DNA of 12,159 bases from Prevotella sp. (lineage in GTDB: Bacteria; Bacteroidota; Bacteroidia; Bacteroidales; Bacteroidaceae). This document shows, piece by piece, positions 1 to 7,817 of this stretch. The stretch spans positions 1 through 12,159 of the forward strand of contig JAFRMM010000141.1 of assembly GCA_017430675.1 (NCBI GenBank), in the 5' to 3' direction. The first letter of the stretch is position 1. Each line of letters begins with the position of its first letter. The notes under the pieces are model-generated. The model made no database searches, was not told the origin of the DNA, and saw nothing but the letters and a program-made list of their open reading frames with translations. Made by a program: the position numbers and the translations under genes.

Positions 1-1110
1 CGTGCCTACGCCCTCGAAGAGGCTCTGGGTACGCCTGCCCATATCTACTTCAAGAACGAATCCACCAACCCGCTAGGTTCTCATAAGATCAACTCCGCCC
101 TGCCCCAGTGCTACTACGCCAAGATGGAGGGCACGACGAATGTCACCACGGAGACGGGTGCCGGCCAGTGGGGTGCAGCCCTGAGTTATGCTGCCAAGAT
201 CTACGGCCTCGACTGTGCCGTCTATCAGGTGAAGATCACCATGCAGCAGAAGCCCTACCGCTCCTCGATCATGCGTACCTTCGGTGCAGTCGTGGAGGGT
301 TCGCCTTCGATGTCCACCCGTGCCGGTAAGGATATCCTGACGAAGGATCCCACGCATAGCGGTTCTCTGGGAACAGCCATCTCCGAGGCTGTCGAACTGG
401 CAACGACCACGCCTAATTGTAAATACACACTCGGCTCCGTGCTGAATCACGTAGGTCTGCACCAGACGATCATCGGTCTGGAGGCTGAGAAGCAGATGGC
501 GATGGCTGGCGAGTATCCCGATATCGTCATCGGCTGCTTCGGCGGTGGTTCCAACTTCGGCGGTATCTCCTTCCCCTTCATGCGTCATAAGATCCTGGAG
601 GGCAAGAACACGGAGTTTATCGCTGCAGAGCCCGACAGTTGTCCGAAACTCACACGCGGCCAGTTCCGCTACGACTTCGGCGACGAGGCCGGCTATACCC
701 CGCTGCTGCCGATGTACACCCTGGGCCATAACTTCAAGCCCTCCAACATCCACGCTGGTGGCCTGCGCTACCACGGTGCCGGCATGATCATCAGCCAACT
801 GATCAAGGACGGTTACATGTATGGTGTCGATATCCCACAACTCGAGACCTTCGAGGCTGGTATGCTCTTCGCCCGTACAGAGGGTATCATCCCTGCGCCC
901 GAGAGTTGTCACGCCATCGCAGCCACGATCCGCGAGGCCAACAAATGCAAGGAGTCTGGCGAGGAGAAAGTCATCCTCTTCAACCTCTCAGGGCACGGTC
1001 TGATCGACATGCCGTCGTACGAATCCTTCATCAAGGGTGACCTCCAGAACTACACGGTCACTGACGAGATGATCGCCGAGAACCTCGCAGAACTCGACAA
1101 ACAGGCATAA
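1..1110 (+). CDS. trpB: TrpB2-type tryptophan synthase beta chain (5' end cut by window)
   Basis: This is a PLP-dependent, cytoplasmic enzyme that condenses indole with L-serine to give tryptophan. The frame is open from base 1, so the N-terminus lies outside the window; 369 residues are visible and the ATG at 124 is internal. The Schiff-base lysine is K29 in the visible stretch NPLGSHKIN. TETGAGQWG follows at 50-58, the phosphate-binding loop GGGSN is at 181-185, and the NLSGHG motif is near the C-terminus. The QKPYR...SPS...GSLG order and the long spacing fit the TrpB-like group (TIGR01415, TrpB2) rather than the TrpA-partnered TrpB1. In that group the enzyme often works without TrpA as an indole-salvage synthase. 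No other trp gene is visible. Codons are rich in third-position C, as in well-expressed genes. It ends 18 bases before a strong terminator. Confidence 0.93.
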   Translation, partial: RAYALEEALGTPAHIYFKNESTNPLGSHKINSALPQCYYAKMEGTTNVTTETGAGQWGAALSYAAKIYGLDCAVYQVKITMQQKPYRSSIMRTFGAVVEGSPSMSTRAGKDILTKDPTHSGSLGTAISEAVELATTTPNCKYTLGSVLNHVGLHQTIIGLEAEKQMAMAGEYPDIVIGCFGGGSNFGGISFPFMRHKILEGKNTEFIAAEPDSCPKLTRGQFRYDFGDEAGYTPLLPMYTLGHNFKPSNIHAGGLRYHGAGMIISQLIKDGYMYGVDIPQLETFEAGMLFARTEGIIPAPESCHAIAATIREANKCKESGEEKVILFNLSGHGLIDMPSYESFIKGDLQNYTVTDEMIAENLAELDKQA

Positions 1111-1128
1111 CAAAACATAACAAAAAGA

Positions 1129-1156
1129 AATCCCCGCTCAGTGATGAGCGGGGATT
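1129..1156. terminator. Bidirectional rho-independent terminator between trpB and the barrel gene
   Basis: A perfect 12-bp stem (AATCCCCGCTCA paired with TGAGCGGGGATT) closes a GTGA loop. On the minus strand it is followed by TTTCTTTTTG, a good U-tract for the convergent beta-barrel operon. On the plus strand it is followed by the weaker ACTTTTATCC, serving trpB. It is the only candidate in the 65-bp gap between the two stops. Confidence 0.92.
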
Positions 1157-1175
1157 ACTTTTATCCTTTAAGATT

Positions 1176-1799
1176 CTAGAAACAATAGGCTACTCCTAGG
1201 TGGAACATGGGATCAGCCGTGTATTCCTTAGTGAGTTTGAACTTCCTGAAACGCTGCTGATAACCTGCCGTAATGACAATGTGGTTTACACGGACGCAGA
1301 GGCGGGGATCGACGATGAGATCAACCTGTCCGTCTGTCTTCTGGGGAGTCTTGTACATATAATACGATGGGCCGATAGCAAATGTCAGCATACCCATACT
1401 GCTACCTGTTTTCCAGATACCAAAGGAGTAGTTGGCATTCAGGTTGAAGTCCCAGGCATTTTTAAATGTCTCATCAGTAATAATATTAAACTCGCCCCCC
1501 AGATGGTTCCATCCCTGATAACCGGCGTTTATGCCAAACACATTCGCGCCCTTGTCGAGATACCATGATGCTCCTACATAGATATAAGGCTCATCATAAT
1601 CATAGCCGTAATCGTCATCATAAATATTGAAACTGTTAGCAGCACGGTGATAATCATCGTTCCAACGCCAACTGACATCAGAGTTCAGGTCATCTGCATT
1701 TCCTACGGGGGTTCCGAAATCATTAGAGATCACTACTTGTGCATTTGCATTCATGCTCAGCATAAAAACTGAAAATACTGATAAAATCTTCTTTTTCAT
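1176..1799 (-). CDS. Small outer-membrane beta-barrel protein
   Basis: 207 residues. A signal peptide (MKKK, then a hydrophobic core, ending NANA before Q21) sends it to the periplasm. The mature part starts with an Asp/Tyr-rich stretch (about residues 30-70, several DDY/YDY repeats). It then alternates polar and aromatic residues in short strands such as YIYVGASWYL, VFGINAGYQGW, FNLNANYSFGIW, MLTFAIGPSYYMY and HIVITAGYQQRF. It ends LGVAYCF, with the terminal Phe typical of BAM-inserted barrels. Size and strand count fit an eight-stranded OmpX/OmpW-sized barrel, but no specific family was recognised. It is the last gene of a minus-strand operon, 13 bases after the preceding gene, and its transcript ends at the 1129-1156 terminator. 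Its function is unknown; a structural or adhesin-like role is only a guess. Confidence 0.8.
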   Translation of the reverse strand: MKKKILSVFSVFMLSMNANAQVVISNDFGTPVGNADDLNSDVSWRWNDDYHRAANSFNIYDDDYGYDYDEPYIYVGASWYLDKGANVFGINAGYQGWNHLGGEFNIITDETFKNAWDFNLNANYSFGIWKTGSSMGMLTFAIGPSYYMYKTPQKTDGQVDLIVDPRLCVRVNHIVITAGYQQRFRKFKLTKEYTADPMFHLGVAYCF

Positions 1800-1812
1800 A
1801 CCTACTATTTTT

Positions 1813-3105
1813 TTATTTGTTGATGTTCTTATTTGAATTATCCTGCATTCTGTTCAGGCTCAAGGTGAGCGGCTGTGTCTCCTTGCCGTCCAATAGGAGT
1901 GCGTCATAACAGACGATTCCTATGCCCTTGGCCAGATAGCATGCAACTTTGTAAACCTTGTCAGCCTTGCCGTTTTGACGCTCATAGACCAGACCACGCA
2001 GTTTCATACAATTAAAATATCCAGCAGCCGTCCTCATGGCTGTTTCACCTACCACATGCCACTCACGATAGGTTGACTCCAAAGTAACAGGCTTGCCACT
2101 GAACGTTTTTCCCACACTGGTTAGTGTGCTACAAGGCAGTCTCATGCCAGCCTTCAGGTCACCTGGAATAAGTACGCCAAAGCCTTTGTGGTAATTCACC
2201 TGCATCAAGTCCTGCATGATATCGTGCGTCAGGTGATAATAACCTTTAGCATCAATCTGTACGGGGAACAAAGATTCATAGTAATCTGTTGGCACGCCCT
2301 TCACTTTTCCATAATCGTCGTTATAAATCATCTGCATGACGTAGGGAGTCAGCATACCGTCCTTCACCCTGAGGTCGGAGACCTGTGTCTTGATATAAGT
2401 GACACGGTGCAGATCATCAAGGAAGCCCTCCTTCTGGAGGTTGTACTCCAGCATGATGCCCGGCTTGTAAAGCGTATATGGATTGATCCGGTATATGGAG
2501 TCCACTAAGGCCCTGGCCTCCATCTCGGGTGCCGGACGGAAGTCACTGGCGGCGACATCAATACGAGAGACTGGTTCCGAATTTTCCACAGGTGGTGCAA
2601 GGACGGCATTAAGTGCATGTCCGTATTTGGAAGTGAAGAGTGTCACATGTTTGTCTTCATGCTTCACCATGAACACCTTCTCGCGTTCCATTTTGTAGTA
2701 TTGTGCATGCTGATCGGCTGAGACTCTGTAGAACAAGCCTTCATCGTCAATCCGCAAGTCATAAACAGGAAAGAACTTGTGATTCTTCAGGAAGAGAATA
2801 GTCCCTTCCATGTTGTTGTTACCTGCTGGTACGATTCTCTGACGACCGTCTTCGTCAAAGAATACATTGGAGCCCTTCTCGTCAAGTACGGCATAGATGA
2901 ATCTTGTAGAAACCTTCAGTTTTCCCTGCGCCTTCCGACGGTTGTTGAAGAAAGTGACGCGATTTCCGGAGATTTTCTCAATCTTTACATCGTAGAACGA
3001 GCCGTCACGGGTCAGCAGCAGTGTTCTGTTCCTTGCCTGTGAAGGCATAGCCGTACTGATAAATGTCAGCAGTGCCGTCAGGAATTTCATTGTCCAATGT
3101 GTCAT
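1813..3105 (-). CDS. Secreted protein with DUF3108/TapB-like C-terminal half
   Basis: 430 residues from the ATG at 3105; an in-frame ATG at 3090 (MKFLTALL) is an equally good start. A signal peptide ends near MPSQA, giving a periplasmic or outer-membrane-associated product without a lipobox. The N-terminal part (about 30-190) is strand-rich, with KISGNRVTFFNNRRKAQGK resembling beta-rich repeat modules that I cannot assign. The C-terminal half (about 205-420) starts PGIMLEYNLQKEGFL and runs through GYFNCMKLRGLVYERQ to YKVACYLAKGIGIVCYD. This pattern (converted substrate-like strands, then 'YxAkGIGiVxYd') is that of DUF3108/TapB-family lipocalin-like proteins common in Bacteroidetes. It is the middle gene of the operon, 30 bases after the LruC-like lipoprotein and 13 before the barrel gene. 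Its role is unknown; co-transcription suggests a shared envelope task. Confidence 0.75.
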   Translation of the reverse strand: MTHWTMKFLTALLTFISTAMPSQARNRTLLLTRDGSFYDVKIEKISGNRVTFFNNRRKAQGKLKVSTRFIYAVLDEKGSNVFFDEDGRQRIVPAGNNNMEGTILFLKNHKFFPVYDLRIDDEGLFYRVSADQHAQYYKMEREKVFMVKHEDKHVTLFTSKYGHALNAVLAPPVENSEPVSRIDVAASDFRPAPEMEARALVDSIYRINPYTLYKPGIMLEYNLQKEGFLDDLHRVTYIKTQVSDLRVKDGMLTPYVMQMIYNDDYGKVKGVPTDYYESLFPVQIDAKGYYHLTHDIMQDLMQVNYHKGFGVLIPGDLKAGMRLPCSTLTSVGKTFSGKPVTLESTYREWHVVGETAMRTAAGYFNCMKLRGLVYERQNGKADKVYKVACYLAKGIGIVCYDALLLDGKETQPLTLSLNRMQDNSNKNINK

Positions 3106-3135
3106 ATCTTTACTTGTTATTGATAGTTGTTCGGT

Positions 3136-5244
3136 TTAATAGGATATAAAAGCATTATACTTGTCTGCTATTTTGGGTAATGGACCCTTATATGAGAAGG
3201 AAATGCCGGTGTAGTATTTCGGATCGATTTCATGTTCATTGCTATCAAGTGCCCCTCCTCTCAGCGTCAGGTTGTCAATAGTCAGGATGTAGTTGTCCCC
3301 GTCTCTTGTGAGGCTCATGGTCGCTTCCGGGTAGGAGGAGAATTCATACGAGTCTGGCATATAGCCGAAATAGTAGGAGGTGCCTGCCTGGCGCTCATTC
3401 CTGATGTGCATGCTGAATTGCTTGCCCTTATAGGTGCCTGAGGGCAGTTCGCTTGCCTTCTTCTCTTCCCACATGACGGTGATTGTCGTTACCTCATTTG
3501 GAATGTCGAATGTCCCCTCGTTCAAATACATGGCGTCCATCATCTTGATGAGGTCGTATGAGGAGAAGATAATGTGATAGTCGTGCCCGTCGTAGCGATG
3601 TAAGACCCCCTGGCTGTCGCGATATTCGTGATTCTCGTCATACGGATAGTCATCGGCGGCGGCCCAGAACCAGTTGACATAACTGGTGTTCAGCGTCTTG
3701 TCCCCAAAGTTGATAGAGGCGTTGTAGGATCCATTCCCACCTTCACTGTTGACGGGATCGTCCGAGTTGTCAATGTTCTGGTCTGGCGTGCTCTTGTCGT
3801 CAATCACGCTCCCGGCACTGACATACCACTGGGTTTTCGGATTGCTGACCCAATTCTTGAAATCCGGATATGCGGTGCTGATGTTTACCCCTTCATCGGG
3901 CCATTGCCACCGGCTATCGTCGATGAGCAGGAAACGGGGTGCCTCACCGCTGCTGGCTGGTGAGTAGCCATTGTTGTTTGTCCTTACATTGAAGCCACCC
4001 ATATTAGTCGTGATGTCAAAATCGTCAGTGATGTCAATGTACTTACCAATCCACTCATGGATCTCACCGATAAGATTGTCGCCGAGGTACAGATAGGCTT
4101 TTTGCGTTGTGCCAGTGTTCAGCATGGTCAGGTGTATCTGACTTTGTCCCTTTACGTAGGAGATACTGAAGACGATATCGTTGAAGTCATAGTCACAGGG
4201 GGCTTCGTCAATCTCCGCGGCGATGAGCCATTCGTTAGGGTCGTTGTCTGTCATTGTCAGGGGAGGCGTCACCCTGATCACCATGTCGTTGTAGTCCATA
4301 TCACCATTCAGAGGCATGTCCTCGAAAGCGATATAGGTCTTGTCATTGACGGTCAGCGTACTGGCAGCCTTGGCATTGTTCTTATTCATAGTCATGTTGG
4401 AGTAGAAGGTTCCTTGGGTATTCTTGATGTAGAACCCATAAACGGCACCAGCAGGCAGTATGATACTGAACGTGGGCAACTGCTGCGTACCGCTGGTGAA
4501 GTTCGTCGTCTTTGTCCATAGGTCATATTCCTTCATTGTAGTACCCTGAACATAGATGCCGATGGTATTGGTGTACGAGCAATTACTGTAAACGGGCGTC
4601 ACGGTGATAACGTTGCCGTCAGAGACAAACTGTGAGTTCTGTGTCATCTTTCCCTGATTGTTGGTGCCATCGGGGAGCAACTGAAGAATGGTGGGGTCGG
4701 CTGTTATAGTCCTTGTGTCGGAGGTAATAGACTTGGTCAGGTCGATTTCCCCTGTTGCCGAGAAAGAAACAGCGTCCCCGGCAGTCACCTTTTTCCCAAT
4801 GGTGCCGTTATCGTTACTGATGACAACGTATAAGTCACTCATGCCCTCTGGCTTTTCAAACGAAAGAGTCTGTGTACCTGTGATATTATAGAATACTGCC
4901 AACAAACCAGAACCGTTGGAGACAGACTCGCGCGTACCATATATATAAATTGTAGATGCTGTTGGGGTTGTCACCGTCACTCCCGACTGCTCAGACATGT
5001 TCCAGTTCTGTGACGGACTGATATCGCCGAATTCTCTCTGGAAACTCTGTTGATAGTTGTTGGTGCCATCGCCAGAGCCGCCACCGCTGCCGGAGCCACC
5101 TCCATTGCCTCCGTTGCCACCGTTGCCGCCATTCTCCTCAGTTCCGTTTAACCCGGTAAAGTCACCAGAAAGACAGGAGGTAAGTCCTGTACTGGTTAGG
5201 ATGCTCCACACGAGGAATACCCAAAGACGCGAAAACTTTTTCAT
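3136..5244 (-). CDS. LruC/DUF4842-type surface lipoprotein with two acidic DxDxND motifs
   Basis: 702 residues. The longer frame begins at a TTG (5250), but the ATG at 5244 gives a canonical lipoprotein signal (MKKFSRLWVFLVW, lipobox LTSC with Cys24) and is preferred. After Cys24 comes a flexible Gly/Asn/Ser linker (about 39-62), then FQREFGDISPSQNWNM, a start seen in many Bacteroidales LruC-domain proteins. Residues 308-322 carry the DUF4114-like FEDMP...DMDYNDMV motif, and 351-359 carry DYDFNDIVF, the LruC signature; both look like Ca-binding acidic loops. The C-terminal third is strand-rich and unassigned. The protein is probably anchored in the outer membrane. It is the first gene of the operon with the DUF3108-like and barrel genes, and lies downstream of a structured RNA. 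LruC-domain proteins have no settled biochemical function; matrix or surface binding is a guess. Confidence 0.85.
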   Translation of the reverse strand: MKKFSRLWVFLVWSILTSTGLTSCLSGDFTGLNGTEENGGNGGNGGNGGGSGSGGGSGDGTNNYQQSFQREFGDISPSQNWNMSEQSGVTVTTPTASTIYIYGTRESVSNGSGLLAVFYNITGTQTLSFEKPEGMSDLYVVISNDNGTIGKKVTAGDAVSFSATGEIDLTKSITSDTRTITADPTILQLLPDGTNNQGKMTQNSQFVSDGNVITVTPVYSNCSYTNTIGIYVQGTTMKEYDLWTKTTNFTSGTQQLPTFSIILPAGAVYGFYIKNTQGTFYSNMTMNKNNAKAASTLTVNDKTYIAFEDMPLNGDMDYNDMVIRVTPPLTMTDNDPNEWLIAAEIDEAPCDYDFNDIVFSISYVKGQSQIHLTMLNTGTTQKAYLYLGDNLIGEIHEWIGKYIDITDDFDITTNMGGFNVRTNNNGYSPASSGEAPRFLLIDDSRWQWPDEGVNISTAYPDFKNWVSNPKTQWYVSAGSVIDDKSTPDQNIDNSDDPVNSEGGNGSYNASINFGDKTLNTSYVNWFWAAADDYPYDENHEYRDSQGVLHRYDGHDYHIIFSSYDLIKMMDAMYLNEGTFDIPNEVTTITVMWEEKKASELPSGTYKGKQFSMHIRNERQAGTSYYFGYMPDSYEFSSYPEATMSLTRDGDNYILTIDNLTLRGGALDSNEHEIDPKYYTGISFSYKGPLPKIADKYNAFISY

Positions 5245-5326
5245 TGACAAAAAGTCTTTATGTCCTTTCAGCAGCCCCAGATGTCAGGACGGATTCATCT
5301 CATTTGAATAATTTGGTACATGTTAC

Positions 5327-5590
5327 AAAAAAGTGTGGGTTGCTGTACCAGTCGCTCGTCCTACGGTCTTGGCGTCTCGCATTGCCCATCCTTGTCGAAA
5401 CGAGCAACGCAGAAGCCCACACACTGTATGCAAATACACCTCAGAGGTCTTTTCCTTTTCAAGAAAGACACAATGTGTGGTACGTATTCAACATACCCAT
5501 GAGCATCTACTATTGCTTTGCTTTTGACAAGGGTTCAGAGTTTGCGAGACTTCAGACCGTCAAAGATCAAAGCGTCCTTGTAGACACTTT
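5327..5590 (-). ncRNA. Candidate structured RNA, long rod-like fold ending in a U-tract
   Basis: Read on the minus strand, the segment folds into one nested rod. The helices, by plus coordinates, are: 5584-5590 with 5330-5336 (7 bp); 5554-5560 with 5363-5369 (7 bp); 5544-5550 with 5374-5380 (7 bp); 5526-5532 with 5390-5396 (7 bp); 5514-5522 with 5403-5411 (8 of 9); 5471-5480 with 5417-5426 (10 bp, one G-U); and the apical hairpin 5464-5469 with 5447-5452. Bulges separate them, with a 23/26-nt asymmetric bubble near the base. The G-U pair is valid only on the minus strand, which also carries six Ts at 5332-5327 right after the fold and a TAnnTTTG promoter about 65 nt upstream. No convincing ORF is present. 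No tmRNA, RNase P or SRP consensus was found. The rod-with-bubble shape recalls 6S RNA, but that is inference; a cis leader of the lipoprotein operon is the alternative. Confidence 0.6.
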
Positions 5591-5628
5591 CTCATAAATG
5601 TATCCCCACCTCCCGCTTCTGCTTGACA

Positions 5629-5661
5629 GCACCGCTTTTATGTGAAGACGGTGCAAAGATA
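5629..5661 (-). promoter_or_regulatory. Promoter of the structured RNA / lipoprotein operon, with inverted repeat at the start site
   Basis: The minus strand reads TATCTTTG at 5661-5654, matching the Bacteroidetes -7 element TAnnTTTG. About 19 nt upstream is only a T-rich stretch (TTTT/TTTA) in place of a clean TTTG. Transcription would start near 5647. A 6-bp inverted repeat, GCACCG and CGGTGC (5629-5634 and 5649-5654, 14-nt spacer), straddles that start, and could be an operator or a 5' hairpin. An A/T-rich tract (5662-5700) lies upstream. Confidence 0.55.
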
Positions 5662-5724
5662 CAAAAATAATCTTAAATAAAAAATAAAAACTAAAAAAAA
5701 TTGTACACGACACAGAAAATAATA

Positions 5725-7650
5725 TCACTTTGATTCTTCTATGTCCAGTGCCTCATAGACAGAGTTCTTCGACTTATACTCTGGCACGATTTCCTTCATC
5801 TTCTTCACTGTTGCCATATTGTCGTAATGCTTAGAGATCTCAAACAACTCGTCTATTTCACGGCATACCTCGTCGAAATCATACTCGCGGACTTTGGCAA
5901 TACGGATTTTCTTATGGAATGTGGGCAGAGTATTCTCCTTGTCGTTCAATACCTCCTCATACAATTTCTCACCATCCCTCAGACTGGTGTATTTGATCTG
6001 CACGTTCTTGGCACCAGAGAGGTTGATCATCCTCTGAGCCAGAGTGGCAATCTTCACAGGCTGTCCCATGTCGAACACGAAGATTTCGCCGCCATGGCCT
6101 TTCGTACCGGCCTCCAGCACCAGTTTACAGGCCTCCGGGATAAGCATGAAGTAACGGATAATGTCTGGATGAGTCACAGTCACAGGGCCGCCGTTCTTGA
6201 TCTGCTCCCTGAACAGGGGTATCACACTTCCGTTGCTGCCCAGCACATTTCCGAATCTCGTTGTCACGAACTGTGTCTTTGACCGTCGGCCAAGGCTCTG
6301 GACATAGATTTCACAGATACGCTTCGAGCAGCCCATCACGTTCGTTGGATTCACGGCCTTGTCTGTAGATATCATCACGAACTTCTTCACGCCGTACTTA
6401 TCTGCCAGATCGGCCACCACCTTCGTGCCATAGATATTGTTGACCACGGCCTCAGAGGGATTATCCTCCATCATCGGCACATGCTTGTAAGCCGCAGCAT
6501 GGAACACATAGTCAGGCCTGAACTCTTTGAATACGGCCTCCATCCTAGACTCGTCGGACACACTTGTGACAACGGTTGTAGCCTTCATATCCGGGAAATT
6601 CTTCTCCATCATCAGACGGATATCGTGCTGGGGCGTCTCTGCCTGGTCGATCAGCATCATAGCCTCCGGATTGAAGCGCGCCACCTGTTTCACCAGTTCT
6701 GCTCCTATGGATCCGGCAGAGCCAGTGATCAGGACCTTCGTCCCCTCGAGCATCTCGGCCAGCGAACCCATATCTACCTGTATCTCATCCCTGGGCAGCA
6801 GGTCTTCGACGCTCACCTCCTTCATCTGCACGTTAAACGGTTCTGTGTCGTCTAAACTGCCGTCCATCGGCATTTCCTTCACGTTCTGTGCCATGAAGAT
6901 CTTCACGCCCTTGCTGATCAGCAAGTCCTGCAAGGCCTGATCATTACGGAAGTCATTACCCTTGAGCGGACTGACGAGCACTGCCTCAATGCTCTCACGG
7001 TCAATCACGTTTTCCAGATCGTCCTCATTCTCATTCCATACCTTCACGCCCATCAGCAACATGTGCTTGGCACGGGGATCGCGGGAGATAAATCCTCGCA
7101 ACTGGAATTTCTTCGGCCGCTGAGAACGGATGTTCTTGGCCAGACCCACGCCTCCTGACATGGCACCATAGATTAGCACCTTCAAGGCGCGTGAGTCGGA
7201 AGTGCTGATGTCAAACAAGGTCTTTACCAACACCCTATATCCCCACATCTGCAATGTGGCAATCAGGAACATCACCACCAGATGCCTGGTGTTCAACCTG
7301 AGCATCCAGTCAGGACACCATTCATAAAACAAGTAATGTACTCCCCAGGCCAGGAACAGCGACAGCAGATTGGCATAGGCCACCCTTTGCAAGTCAACAA
7401 ACGAGGAAAACCTCACGATGCCGGAATAAGTATGAAAAATCCGGATGCCTATCACACTGAGGATCACGTAAAACAGCAGTGTGAGCATCAGGGGGACAAA
7501 ATCCTCCAGCACGTCCGCACGATAGTTGAATATCCAATAACTCAGGATTCCTGACAGCAACAGGATCATCAGGTCTGCACCCAAAATACACCAATAAGGC
7601 AGACTGTTCCTGCGGAAATACCAGTTGATGATTTTATTGAAAAAACTCAT
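5725..7650 (-). CDS. Membrane-bound UDP-sugar 4,6-dehydratase (WbpM/PglF/CapD family)
   Basis: 641 residues from the ATG at 7650 (MSFFNKIINWYF); the frame extends 43 codons further upstream through the promoter, so that extension is rejected. Four membrane helices lie at about 18-40, 52-72, 90-110 and 122-143. A first Rossmann-like domain (VLIYGAMSGG, about 158) follows, then the catalytic SDR domain (Polysacc_synt_2). It has the NAD-binding TGSAGSIG at 309-316, HAAAYKHVP at 384-392 and STDKAVNPTN before MGCSK at 439-443. The Met in place of the usual SDR Tyr is the hallmark of this family, not a defect. Such enzymes convert UDP-GlcNAc to a 4-keto-6-deoxy sugar, the first step to bacillosamine, QuiNAc or FucNAc in capsule, O-antigen or protein glycans. 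Exact substrate is not readable here. Full length for the family; stands alone behind its own promoter. Confidence 0.93.
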   Translation of the reverse strand: MSFFNKIINWYFRRNSLPYWCILGADLMILLLSGILSYWIFNYRADVLEDFVPLMLTLLFYVILSVIGIRIFHTYSGIVRFSSFVDLQRVAYANLLSLFLAWGVHYLFYEWCPDWMLRLNTRHLVVMFLIATLQMWGYRVLVKTLFDISTSDSRALKVLIYGAMSGGVGLAKNIRSQRPKKFQLRGFISRDPRAKHMLLMGVKVWNENEDDLENVIDRESIEAVLVSPLKGNDFRNDQALQDLLISKGVKIFMAQNVKEMPMDGSLDDTEPFNVQMKEVSVEDLLPRDEIQVDMGSLAEMLEGTKVLITGSAGSIGAELVKQVARFNPEAMMLIDQAETPQHDIRLMMEKNFPDMKATTVVTSVSDESRMEAVFKEFRPDYVFHAAAYKHVPMMEDNPSEAVVNNIYGTKVVADLADKYGVKKFVMISTDKAVNPTNVMGCSKRICEIYVQSLGRRSKTQFVTTRFGNVLGSNGSVIPLFREQIKNGGPVTVTHPDIIRYFMLIPEACKLVLEAGTKGHGGEIFVFDMGQPVKIATLAQRMINLSGAKNVQIKYTSLRDGEKLYEEVLNDKENTLPTFHKKIRIAKVREYDFDEVCREIDELFEISKHYDNMATVKKMKEIVPEYKSKNSVYEALDIEESK

Positions 7651-7689
7651 GAATATTCCAATCACGATTAGCCTTGTTAATTTCGACTG

Positions 7690-7720
7690 CAAAGTTACGA
7701 CTATTTTCGAAATCTGCAAA
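7690..7720 (-). promoter_or_regulatory. Consensus Bacteroidetes sigma-70 promoter for the sugar dehydratase
   Basis: On the minus strand TTTG (7720-7717), exactly 19 nt, then TAACTTTG (7697-7690) match the TTTG-N19-TAnnTTTG consensus. Start of transcription is expected near 7683, giving a leader of about 33 nt before the ATG at 7650. This position also rules out the longer upstream reading frame as the start. Confidence 0.85.
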
Positions 7721-7752
7721 AGATTTTGTAAGTTTTTGCAAAAAAAGTGCAA

Positions 7753-7760
7753 TAAGTTTG
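7753..7760 (+). promoter_or_regulatory. Possible divergent -7 element
   Basis: TAAGTTTG on the plus strand fits TAnnTTTG and points away from the dehydratase promoter, about 58 bp before the ATG of the small plus-strand ORF at 7818. TTTG motifs upstream (7725-7728 and 7735-7738) are at 24 and 14 nt spacing, not 19, so support is weak. Confidence 0.3.
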
Positions 7761-7817
7761 ACTTATCCGATGGTTTCACCGTTCCTGTACCCAGTATTCC
7801 ATGCCTGAGGTCTTACG

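Noticed and set aside
73..912. 279-codon minus-strand ORF opposite trpB
   Set aside because: It is antisense to a clearly recognisable PLP enzyme with all motifs in the plus frame; the long open frame is a by-product of its C-ending codons.
5244..5597. 117-codon plus-strand ORF (MTKSLYVLSA...) in the intergenic region
   Set aside because: No family resemblance, no promoter on this strand, and it overlaps the lipoprotein start and the self-complementary RNA region, whose signals are on the minus strand.
5327..5654. SRP RNA, RNase P RNA or tmRNA
   Set aside because: The apical GGAAGGAAGCAGCC-type loop of SRP RNA, the GAGGAAAGTCC core of RNase P and the tRNA-like ends of tmRNA are all absent from both strands.
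5693..5700. Terminator after the sugar dehydratase
   Set aside because: There is a run of eight Ts on the minus strand but the sequence before it forms no stable stem; it is more likely part of the A/T-rich region upstream of the next promoter.
5725..7650. Met instead of Tyr in the SDR active site as a dead enzyme
   Set aside because: MxxxK is the normal arrangement in the WbpM/PglF/FlaA1-type long SDR dehydratases.
7651..7779. 43-codon N-terminal extension of the sugar dehydratase
   Set aside because: It overlaps the TTTG-N19-TAACTTTG promoter, and the first conserved residues and membrane helix follow the ATG at 7650.
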